DNA of 5,526 nucleotides from Thermoproteota archaeon (GTDB lineage Archaea > Thermoproteota > Methanomethylicia > Methanomethylicales > B66-G16), in NCBI GenBank assembly GCA_003649085.1, contig QMQV01000092.1, forward strand, positions 1 through 5,526. Direction: 5' to 3'. Below are positions 1-5,368 of the stretch, one piece after another. The translations under genes were made by a program, and so were the position numbers. The notes under the pieces were generated by a model, which saw only the letters and a program-made list of their open reading frames with translations, made no database searches and had not been told where the DNA came from. Position 1 is the first letter of the stretch. The number at the start of each line of letters is the position of its first letter.

Positions 1-921
1 AAGTTAGGTTTGTCACGCCGCCCACCCCACCTGTCACGGAATCTCTAAAAGAGAATTGAAAGTGCTGTAGTGTAGGTCTCGATTCTGCCTGGCGAGAGGT
101 TGTAGAATCTCTAAAAGAGAATTGAAAGTTACCAACAAACCCCACACCAAAACAGCAGCTCTTTTATGAATCTCTAAAAGAGAATTGAAAGTACGCCTTT
201 AGGGCTTCGTAATCCCCTTCGCTGTATAGGTCGTGAATCTCTAAAAGAGAATTGAAAGAACATTAACTCACATTTTAAACAAGTGTATTTTTGCAGTTGA
301 GAATCTCTAAAAGAGAATTGAAAGCGTTTTAACTCCTTCGCGATGTGCTTTTTCTAGTGCACTTAGGAATCTCTAAAAGAGAATTGAAAGTACCCACGCA
401 CAACCGTACGCGATGCTTAGCGATGCGTCGCCGAAAATCTCGAATCTCTAAAAGAGAATTGAAAGGCAAGCGCGCACCACCTCACACGAGCTCAGCGACG
501 ACCTTGGAATCTCTAAAAGAGAATTGAAAGAAGCCGAGATATTCAAGCGCTTTGGCGTGGCTGATGATGCTTTCGAATCTCTAAAAGAGAATTGAAAGGA
601 AGTTAGGTTTGTCACGCCGCCCACCCCACCTGTCACGGAATCTCTAAAAGAGAATTGAAAGTTTAAAAGCCCACCCGCTTAGATCTGCTCTGGCGATAGG
701 AATCTCTAAAAGAGAATTGAAAGCGCTAACAGGCGTAACGATATTTGACTATGCGAGCGAAATAAGAATCTCTAAAAGAGAATTGAAAGAGGCTTACAGC
801 AACGTTCAACTAAAGATACCCTACACCCTGAATCTCTAAAAGAGAATTGAAAGGCGTGGACTGCGTTTACTTCGATTGCGTTTTCGACATTGCCTTTGAA
901 TCTCTAAAAGAGAATTGAAAG
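1..921 (+). CRISPR. CRISPR array, trailer-side part (14 repeats, 13 full spacers plus one cut spacer)
   Basis: Fourteen identical 24-nt repeats start at 39, 105, 168, 235, 301, 367, 442, 507, 575, 638, 700, 766, 830 and 898. Each begins GAATCTCT and ends ATTGAAAG. Inside is a short hairpin, TCTCT-AAA-AGAGA. Spacers are 42, 39, 43, 42, 42, 51, 41, 44, 39, 38, 42, 40 and 44 nt; positions 1-38 are another spacer lacking its first base. ATTGAAAG is the 8-nt crRNA 5' tag of many archaeal type I and III systems, so the array should be transcribed left to right, with the leader and newest spacers left of the window. The last repeat (898-921) is followed by 61 bp and then a gene end, leaving no room for a leader on the right. 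No cas genes are present, so the type (I-A, I-B or III are plausible) is undetermined. Confidence 0.98.
599..637 (+). repeat. CRISPR spacer duplicated within the array
   Basis: This 39-nt spacer is identical, over all 38 visible bases, to the spacer at 1-38 (offset 599 bp). Spacers following the two copies (63-104 and 662-699) differ, so this is duplication of one spacer, or what remains of a larger duplication, rather than an obvious block copy. The spacer contains the 7-mer TGTCACG twice. Nine repeats separate the copies. Confidence 0.97.
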
Positions 922-982
922 TGTTTTACTTCTTGACCTAAATTGCCTTTAGAAGATGTGCGAGGAAGTATTGAGCGGGGTT

Positions 983-2191
983 TTAAGAGGTATTGCCTAA
1001 GTTTCGGTTTAGGGTGAATGGGCATATTGGGTCGGCTGCTAGGGGGTCTCCTGTTAATAGGTATGCTCTTGATCTGCAGCCTCCGCAGTTTTCTCTGTAT
1101 TTACATGTTTTGCAGGGTTCTTGTAGGTTGTTTCTGTCTCTAAGCTTGTTTAATAGTTCGTTTTCGCTCCATATTTTGGCTGCTTTCTCCTTTAGTATGT
1201 TTCCGATGCTTAGCTGTAGGAAGGCGCAGGGCCAGACGTCGCCGTACCATTTGACGTAGAACATTCCTCTGCCAGCTATGCAGCCTCTGAACATCTTGTT
1301 TAGCGGTGGGGTTTTAGTTGATAGGTATGCGAAATATTCTGGGAGCCCTATGGGGATGACGAGTGTTTTGAGCTCTTTCTGGAGCTCTGCCGTCTCTTCT
1401 ATTACCTTAAGAAACTCTTGTGGTGTTAAAGCTAGTTCTTTCTTTGAGGAGCCTCTTCCGTAGGGTTGGAACTGATATAGGAGCACGACGCAGGATCCGA
1501 GATCGTCAGCTAACCTTAAGAGCTGTGGGAGCTCGTGAAGGTTTAGCTTTGACAAAGCTATGTTTATCTGTAGGTATAGCCCTTCCTCTACGGCGTTTTT
1601 CGCTCCCTCCATTGCTTTCTCCCATGTTCCGGGCATTCCGCGGAACTTGTCGTGGAGTTCGGGCTCTATGAAGTCTAGGCTTATAGCGACGCCTGTGATG
1701 TCGAGTGAGGAGAGCTTCTTGGCGAGCTCCTTGGATATTAGGGTCCCGTTCGTCGCTATTGTCACTTCAAAGCCCGCGTCTTTAGCGTATTTAATTATCT
1801 CGCAAATGTCTTGCCTGATCAGCGGCTCTCCACCTGTCAAAACTAACATCTTGAACTCCGGCACGGTCGCGATTGAATCAATCATCTTGTAGACGCGCGT
1901 TAAAGGCGGGTCTTCCTCGACTTCTCCGCCTTTGACCTCGCAGTGAGGGCATTTTAGGTTGCAGCGACCAGTCACCTCCAATACTGGGTGGGGCTCGTAG
2001 CCGAAACATCCTGCTGCTTTCGCGCCTGCGGCAACTTTCAACATCTTGCCTAGGGACTTGAGCCATCTATCTTCGAACTTCCAACCGGTAGCGGTTTTAA
2101 AAGCTAATGCGGTAGCAGCTTGCCTCATGATAAGCTCGGGTGAAAACTTCTTTCTTGAAAAGTTTAGAGTTTTGGCTTCGACCACCGCCAT
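983..2191 (-). CDS. Radical SAM/SPASM-domain enzyme
   Basis: A 402-residue cytosolic iron-sulfur enzyme. The radical SAM core carries the cluster motif C77-x3-C81-x2-C84 (CNLKCPHC), the SAM-binding GGEP at 120-123 and TNGT at 147-150. The C-terminal SPASM domain shows C304-x12-G317-x4-C322, then C360-x2-C363-x5-C369-x2-C372 and C390. This is nearly the canonical seven-cysteine pattern for two auxiliary 4Fe-4S clusters, but with Cx2C instead of Cx3C at the end. The family includes PqqE, NirJ, the AhbC/AhbD haem enzymes and peptide-maturing enzymes; the substrate here cannot be assigned. About 65 residues precede the core and hold no motif I recognise. The ATG start is supported by GAGATGA just upstream and a TTTTTAAA box about 60 bp upstream. 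The gene runs towards the CRISPR trailer and is divergent from the prenyltransferase. No RiPP precursor gene is visible beside it. Confidence 0.95.
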   Translation of the reverse strand: MAVVEAKTLNFSRKKFSPELIMRQAATALAFKTATGWKFEDRWLKSLGKMLKVAAGAKAAGCFGYEPHPVLEVTGRCNLKCPHCEVKGGEVEEDPPLTRVYKMIDSIATVPEFKMLVLTGGEPLIRQDICEIIKYAKDAGFEVTIATNGTLISKELAKKLSSLDITGVAISLDFIEPELHDKFRGMPGTWEKAMEGAKNAVEEGLYLQINIALSKLNLHELPQLLRLADDLGSCVVLLYQFQPYGRGSSKKELALTPQEFLKVIEETAELQKELKTLVIPIGLPEYFAYLSTKTPPLNKMFRGCIAGRGMFYVKWYGDVWPCAFLQLSIGNILKEKAAKIWSENELLNKLRDRNNLQEPCKTCKYRENCGGCRSRAYLLTGDPLAADPICPFTLNRNLGNTS

Positions 2192-2246
2192 TTCATCTCT
2201 GTTAACTACTTACTGTGAATTATTTCATTCGTTCAATCACCGGCTC

Positions 2247-2254
2247 TTTAAAAA
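2247..2254 (-). promoter_or_regulatory. TATA box of the radical SAM gene
   Basis: The minus strand reads TTTTTAAA, a good archaeal TATA element. Initiation about 25 nt downstream would fall near 2225, giving a leader of roughly 33 nt that includes the GAGATGA ribosome site in front of the ATG at 2191. Inferred from sequence only. Confidence 0.55.
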
Positions 2255-2298
2255 CTTAAAATTTAGCATTTAAGGGCGTTTTGAGCTGGCTGTAATAG

Positions 2299-2306
2299 TT
2301 TTTAAG
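2299..2306 (+). promoter_or_regulatory. TATA box of the prenyltransferase gene
   Basis: TTTTTAAG is centred about 30 bp before the ATG at 2332. Archaeal initiation about 25 nt downstream would place the transcript start within a few bases of the ATG, so this mRNA is probably leaderless or nearly so. A GGGGGA run at 2319-2324 is only a weak ribosome site. This box and the opposing one at 2247-2254 share a 140-bp intergenic region, so the two divergent genes could be co-regulated. Confidence 0.5.
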
Positions 2307-2331
2307 TTATAAGGTTCTGGGGGAAGCGAAT

Positions 2332-3279
2332 ATGGCTAAACTTAAGGTTTGGATTAGGGTTGTGAGACCGAAGTTTTGGCTAGCGGGCATACCATCAATT
2401 ATTCTTGGAGCAGCTATTGCATGGTACTGCGCCAAGACCTTTAACCTGACCTACTTTCTCTTGACGCTTTTCGGCATTATATTTGCTATGGTTGGCTGCT
2501 ACACTTTTAACGAGTACTTTGATTTCAGAAGCAGGGTTGACCTGGTTGTCAAGAGCGAGGACGTGACTCCGTTTAGCGCTGGGAGTCGTGTGCTTCCAGA
2601 GGGTTTGGTTAAACCTTCTCACGTGCTTAAAGTTGGAGTTGTTTGCTGGGGTTTTGCCTTCATAATAGGGGTTTATCTAGCATATGTGAGGGGGATATTG
2701 ATATTGGCTTTAGCTTTGGCAGGCTTTCTTGCAGGCGCGTTCTATACAGCCCCGCCGCTTAAATGGGCTTATAGGGGGTTAGGTGAGGTCTTCATCGGTT
2801 TAACTTATGGACCGCTTATAACACTTGGAAGCTGTTATGTGCAGCTTCCAAGCTTGCCGCTAAGGCTTACGCTTCTATCTTCGCTTATACCTGGTATACT
2901 CATAGCTGCTGTGATATGGATAAACCAGTTTCCAGATTATTATGCTGATAAGGAGGTGGGGAAGAGAAACCTCGTCGTGAGGATTGGAAGGGAAAAGTCT
3001 GCTAAAATTTATGGTTTGCTTCTCGCTGCGCCTTATCTGTTGGTAGTTTTAGGGGTCTTGTTTAGGTTTTTCCCAGTTACAGCTCTGCTCGTGCTTGGAA
3101 CGGTGCCTCTGGCCTACAAAAACATAGCTTTGACTAGAAAATATTATGATAAGCCTAGAAAGCTCATTCCTGCACTAAAGGGAACGGTTTTGCTTTTTGT
3201 TTTGACAACGCTTCTCCTATCAGCGGGTTTTTATTTTAAAGGATATGTAGCTGCCTTAACTTCAATTAAAGAATGGTGA
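2332..3279 (+). CDS. UbiA-superfamily prenyltransferase, MenA-like
   Basis: A 315-residue integral membrane protein with about eight or nine hydrophobic segments (roughly 16-34, 41-58, 99-118, 121-137, 150-170, 181-198, 226-245, 248-265, 284-302). Two aspartate-rich motifs that bind the Mg-prenyl diphosphate are visible: N60-x3-D64-x5-D70 (NEYFDFRSRVD), and D202-x3-D206 followed by GKRNLVVRIG. The second, together with YTAPPLKW and GLGE near 138-152, resembles 1,4-dihydroxy-2-naphthoate polyprenyltransferase (MenA) and related quinone enzymes more than the ether-lipid enzyme DGGGP synthase. The likely role is attaching an isoprenoid tail to an aromatic quinone head group at the membrane. No other menaquinone genes are in the window, so the exact acceptor is unproven. 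Length is normal for the family and the gene looks intact. It is probably monocistronic, with T-rich sequence after the stop. Confidence 0.93.
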   Translation: MAKLKVWIRVVRPKFWLAGIPSIILGAAIAWYCAKTFNLTYFLLTLFGIIFAMVGCYTFNEYFDFRSRVDLVVKSEDVTPFSAGSRVLPEGLVKPSHVLKVGVVCWGFAFIIGVYLAYVRGILILALALAGFLAGAFYTAPPLKWAYRGLGEVFIGLTYGPLITLGSCYVQLPSLPLRLTLLSSLIPGILIAAVIWINQFPDYYADKEVGKRNLVVRIGREKSAKIYGLLLAAPYLLVVLGVLFRFFPVTALLVLGTVPLAYKNIALTRKYYDKPRKLIPALKGTVLLFVLTTLLLSAGFYFKGYVAALTSIKEW

Positions 3280-3665
3280 ACATTTTCTTTAGCTAAGATA
3301 CATCCCACCAATTTTGGCGATTATGTTATTTTTGTTTTGAGAGGATATCATTAACCGATGTGGGGTTGAGTAGCTTAATGGGTCTGGCTTTTCCTGTGGA
3401 AGGAGGAGATCTAGGCTACGGCTTTAGGGTTTGTAGGGATAGCACGTCGTTTGGGCTCCTTGGATGAGAGTATCAGGCTTTTAGAGGCCTTGTGTTGCTC
3501 TATGTCGTGAGTGAAAGCCGCTACCTTGCTTTGTCATCCATTTGTGTAAGCTGAGCTTCTTGGCAGCTTTGAAGAGTTTAAGTGCTGGTTTCCTTGCTTT
3601 TGAAGTGTGCTGGAGCTGTGTCTGCAGCTTAGCTTCTTTAGCTTGTTTTTCTTGTAGAAGGAAAT
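3280..3665. other. Intergenic stretch without a convincing gene
   Basis: No frame here codes convincingly. On the plus strand, a 29-codon frame (3378-3467) and a cysteine-rich frame (3542-3724) are open. On the minus strand, 3481-3666 is open and Lys/Gln/Ala-rich but has no start codon until late. GGAGGAGATC at 3402-3411 nearly matches a full Shine-Dalgarno sequence, but no start codon follows within 12 nt. A perfect small hairpin, AGGCTT-TTAG-GAGGCCT-like, sits at 3475-3490. The stretch might hold a decayed gene or an unrecognised RNA. No tRNA T-loop or C/D-box pair was found. Confidence 0.5.
3326..3339 (+). terminator. Possible T-rich terminator after the prenyltransferase
   Basis: TTATTTTTGTTTTG lies about 50 bp after the TGA stop. 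Archaeal RNA polymerase commonly terminates at such T tracts without a strong hairpin. There is no stem immediately before it, so this is a weak call. Confidence 0.3.
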
Positions 3666-3666
3666 G

Positions 3667-3674
3667 TTATAATA
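3667..3674 (+). promoter_or_regulatory. TATA box before the small helical protein
   Basis: TTATAATA is centred about 26 bp before the TTG at 3696, the usual archaeal distance from TATA box to transcript start. This suggests a leaderless transcript beginning at or near that TTG, or a 10-20 nt leader if GTG 3708 or TTG 3714 is used. Confidence 0.45.
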
Positions 3675-3695
3675 GGTTTGGCTTAGCTCTTAAAG

Positions 3696-4079
3696 TTGGT
3701 AGGTGTTGTGAGGTTGGATGTTGAGGATGCTATTATAGCTTATAACTACTGTGAGAGGATTAAGTCTGAGCTCTTGATCTTGCTTAACCTCGTTGAGGAG
3801 GCTTTCAATATCGAGGGGGCGGCTGCTGAGGGCGCTAAGAGGATTGTGTTGTCGTTTTTAAACGCTTTGATGGGGGAGGTTAGGATTGCTGTGGCTGCCG
3901 TGGGAGGTGAAAGGTTTTCTGAGGTTGAGGCTTACTTGATGAAGTGTTTGGAGAGCTTTAAGCTTGGTAGGGGTGAGGATGTGAGGGAGCATATTGGTGA
4001 GAGCGTGTCTGTTGTCGCTACTGTATGCCAGCAGGCGACTGATTTGTTGAAGAGCGCTGGCCTTTTAAAGGGGTGTTAG
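3696..4079 (+). CDS. Small all-helical protein of unknown function
   Basis: Up to 127 residues, predicted almost wholly alpha-helical, with Leu/Val/Ala/Glu-rich amphipathic stretches and no signal peptide or clear membrane segment. Codon use (GAG, AGG, GTT, GCT) is consistent with real coding. The start is uncertain. TTG 3696 fits a leaderless transcript from the TATA box at 3667-3674. GTG 3708 is possible. TTG 3714 is placed 8 nt after TAGGTG, a good ribosome site. I do not recognise the family. An R92-x6-H99 pair (RGEDVREH) in the C-terminal half, followed by a helix, recalls the R-x4-6-H motif of HEPN ribonucleases, but nothing else clearly supports that. There are four cysteines, one at the extreme C terminus. 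It converges on the zinc-ribbon gene with 43 bp between the stops. Confidence 0.75.
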   Translation: MVGVVRLDVEDAIIAYNYCERIKSELLILLNLVEEAFNIEGAAAEGAKRIVLSFLNALMGEVRIAVAAVGGERFSEVEAYLMKCLESFKLGRGEDVREHIGESVSVVATVCQQATDLLKSAGLLKGC

Positions 4080-4122
4080 GTGGAGGGTTGGTTTTGATTA
4101 GCTTTCTTAGGGGTTGTGGGGG

Positions 4123-4491
4123 TTAGCGGTGTTGTTCTTCGGGGAGAGGCTCGGCTTTATACCACGTGTGCCCGCAGCTGAAGCATGAAAACTTCCAGTT
4201 GTCGTCAGCTTTTTCGCATATAACGCACGTTGAGTAACAGCGTGGGCATACGAAGCTCATATTAGGTCCCACTATATTTTTCGGCTTTTCCCCCTTTTTA
4301 GCCTGTTTGGGGGGCGCTGGTTGGCTATCGGCAATGTAAAAGGGTGTGAGTTGGTAGGCGCGTTCACGTTGTTTTTGCATTGAGCGTTTTGATTGAGCTA
4401 GCTGCTGGTTGAAAGCTGAAGTTGTTTGTTGATTGGCGAGCTTGATTGTTGGGGGAAGGCCTTTGAGGCTTTGTTGACCCTTTGATCGCAT
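4123..4491 (-). CDS. Zinc-ribbon protein, third gene of the minus-strand cassette
   Basis: 122 residues from the ATG. The first 75 or so are polar, rich in Gln, Ser, Lys, Arg and Pro, and look disordered. The C-terminal 45 form a compact cysteine domain, C82-x2-C85-x3-C89-x2-C92-x10-C103-x2-C106 followed by H108 (CPRC, CVIC, CFSCGHTW). This fits a zinc ribbon, with CPRC and CFSC as the likely knuckles, and suggests nucleic-acid or protein binding. The ATG at 4491 has no good ribosome site. It lies in the same frame as the preceding gene, only eight sense codons after that gene's TAA, so it may be translated by coupling or readthrough. Met38 or Met78 are alternative starts; the latter would give a bare zinc ribbon. 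The family is not recognised. Confidence 0.7.
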   Translation of the reverse strand: MRSKGQQSLKGLPPTIKLANQQTTSAFNQQLAQSKRSMQKQRERAYQLTPFYIADSQPAPPKQAKKGEKPKNIVGPNMSFVCPRCYSTCVICEKADDNWKFSCFSCGHTWYKAEPLPEEQHR

Positions 4492-4515
4492 GGCTTCGAG
4501 GCTGCGCTGACGTTG

Positions 4516-4935
4516 TTACCAGTGTTCTGGGTTTGTGCTTGTTCTCGTGATGTGCTGTGGATCTGTTGTGTGTCTCCATAGCCCTTTTTTGAAGCTTATT
4601 ACTGTTATTCCTAGTTCGTCGGTTACGTAGTCGCTTAGTAGGACTTCGTCGATGTGTGGGTTCATGACTAGGTTGCAGTTTATCTCGGCTTTTGTCTCTG
4701 AGTTTGCTAGTAGCTGTAGCTTGGCTTTGCCTATAGCGTAGACTGTTGCTTGTCCTCCTGCTGTGTTGGTTTCTATTGGCTCGACTTTTTCGCTTGGCCA
4801 TAACTTCAGTTGTCGTGCTAGCTCTATTGGTATGCATATGTCTGGGGTCTCGCTTTCAAATCCGGAGTTTATTAGCGCTGATGTGACTATGCTTTTGTCG
4901 TCGACTGTTATCTTGACTTTTACTCTTACCCCCAC
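4516..4935 (-). CDS. Retropepsin-like (aspartic-protease-fold) protein, active-site Asp replaced by Asn
   Basis: 139 residues. The N-terminal strands (VRVKVKITVDD, then SIVTSALINSGFES) match the layout of clan AA aspartic-protease domains, where a hydrophobic strand leads into the catalytic DTG loop. Here that loop reads N23-S24-G25. The following IPIELARQLKLW (35-46) and the later DEVLLSDYVTDELGI (96-110) match the helix after the loop and the second psi-loop segment of retropepsin-like proteins. Length fits a single domain acting as a homodimer. Loss of the catalytic Asp suggests a binding role, or a subfamily that does not use that residue. The start is GTG, preceded by GAGGGT about 7 nt upstream. 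Its G is also the last base of the upstream microprotein's TAG, implying translational coupling. Assignment is by pattern only. Confidence 0.8.
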   Translation of the reverse strand: MGVRVKVKITVDDKSIVTSALINSGFESETPDICIPIELARQLKLWPSEKVEPIETNTAGGQATVYAIGKAKLQLLANSETKAEINCNLVMNPHIDEVLLSDYVTDELGITVISFKKGLWRHTTDPQHITRTSTNPEHW

Positions 4936-5066
4936 TATTCTACCCTCACGTAGACGTGTTTTTGCCCTGTTTTCTTCATGTACCCGATGAACTTTATTCT
5001 TCTTTTTTCTCTTATGAGCTGTTTTCCTTTTCTGATGATCTCGAGCTTTTCCTCGTAGCTGACCAT
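4935..5066 (-). CDS. 43-residue basic microprotein, first gene of the minus-strand cassette
   Basis: A complete ATG-to-TAG frame of 44 codons. It starts MVSYEEKLEIIRKG and ends QKHVYVRVE. Thirteen of 43 residues are Lys or Arg against five Glu, suggesting a nucleic-acid- or partner-binding peptide. The first half looks helical and the last 20 residues like a beta-hairpin. A ribosome site, GGAGAG, is spaced 7 nt before the ATG, and a TATTTTTAAA promoter lies further upstream at 5121-5130. The TAG overlaps the next gene's GTG by one base. These signals together make it a real gene despite its size. The family is not recognised. Confidence 0.75.
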   Translation of the reverse strand: MVSYEEKLEIIRKGKQLIREKRRIKFIGYMKKTGQKHVYVRVE

Positions 5067-5120
5067 TTCATGTCTCTCCTAGTGTTTACTGCCTTGTTTT
5101 GTTTGATTAAGTTTTTGATG

Positions 5121-5130
5121 TTTAAAAATA
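5121..5130 (-). promoter_or_regulatory. TATA box of the three-gene minus-strand cassette
   Basis: The minus strand reads TATTTTTAAA with an A-rich BRE-like stretch (ATCAAAG) just upstream. Initiation near 5100 would leave a leader of about 33 nt containing GGAGAG before the ATG at 5066. This is the same arrangement as for the radical SAM gene. The plus strand of this box (TTTAAAAATA) could also act rightward. Confidence 0.55.
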
Positions 5131-5160
5131 CTTTGATATCAATGGCAGTTAATCGCGGCG

Positions 5161-5250
5161 AAAAATGGGGGGTTGTGCTGTATAGATGGGCTAGCTCCGC
5201 CCCAATCTCATCCCCCAAGGTTGTTCCTAGTGGTCGAGGGCTTCATCCGA
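5161..5250 (-). ncRNA. Candidate structured small RNA
   Basis: On the minus strand a TTTATA box at 5272-5277 would start transcription near 5250. The next 90 nt can fold: TGGGGG (5212-5217) pairs with CCCCCA (5166-5171). Within that, AGAT (5205-5208) pairs with ATCT (5184-5187), and GGGC (5199-5202) pairs with GCCC (5188-5191). Five Ts follow directly at 5161-5165, as at an archaeal terminator. Two GGATGA-like segments occur, but there is no D box, so a C/D RNA is not supported. A plus-strand role, or a mobile-element remnant, is also possible. Family unknown. Confidence 0.3.
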
Positions 5251-5368
5251 TGTAACCTGTATGCGCTGGGGTATAAAGCTGTTGCGAGCTTCGTAGGTGG
5301 TTTAGTTTTGTTCGTAAGGTTCTTTTATTGGTTTATTGTTAAGGGGTTTTTTGAGGGGGCTTGGGAGG

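Larger units (their letters stand above)
5067..5368. other. Intergenic stretch between the cassette and the right-edge gene
   Basis: It holds the cassette promoter, the foldable segment 5161-5250, a TATAAA at 5272-5277 readable on both strands, and a T-rich TTTTATTG at 5323-5330 that could serve the right-edge gene. A plus-strand frame ending at 5376 encodes a hydrophobic stretch (around 5280-5350) that could be one membrane helix. It has no clear start signal and its first half lies over the foldable segment, so I do not call it a gene. Confidence 0.5.

Noticed and set aside
345..636. Open frames across the CRISPR array on both strands
   Set aside because: They run through repeats and spacers, and repeated peptides come from the CRISPR repeat itself (ISKRELK on plus, FQFSFRDS on minus).
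922..982. Possibility that this is the CRISPR leader, with the array read right to left
   Set aside because: The ATTGAAAG tag sets the direction left to right, and 61 bp is too short for a leader before the gene end.
3402..3411. Near-perfect Shine-Dalgarno sequence GGAGGAGATC
   Set aside because: No ATG, GTG or TTG lies 4-12 nt downstream, so it does not mark a gene start.
3358..3440. tRNA-like look (TAGCTTAATGGG resembles a D arm)
   Set aside because: No T-loop GTTCRANNC, no closing acceptor stem and no anticodon arm could be found.
3481..3666. Lys/Gln/Ala-rich minus-strand frame that might be a decayed gene
   Set aside because: There is no start codon until its last third, and an A/C-rich strand gives this composition by chance. 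A translated search for a homologue would be needed.
3542..3724. 60-codon plus-strand frame rich in Cys, Leu and Ser
   Set aside because: Composition is unlike a protein, there is no ribosome site, and it overlaps the promoter and start of the helical-protein gene.
4364..4837. 157-codon minus-strand frame rich in Arg, Ser, Thr and Asn
   Set aside because: It overlaps the retropepsin-like and zinc-ribbon genes in another frame, is low complexity, and lacks any motif; the overlapped frames carry recognisable domain patterns and translation signals.
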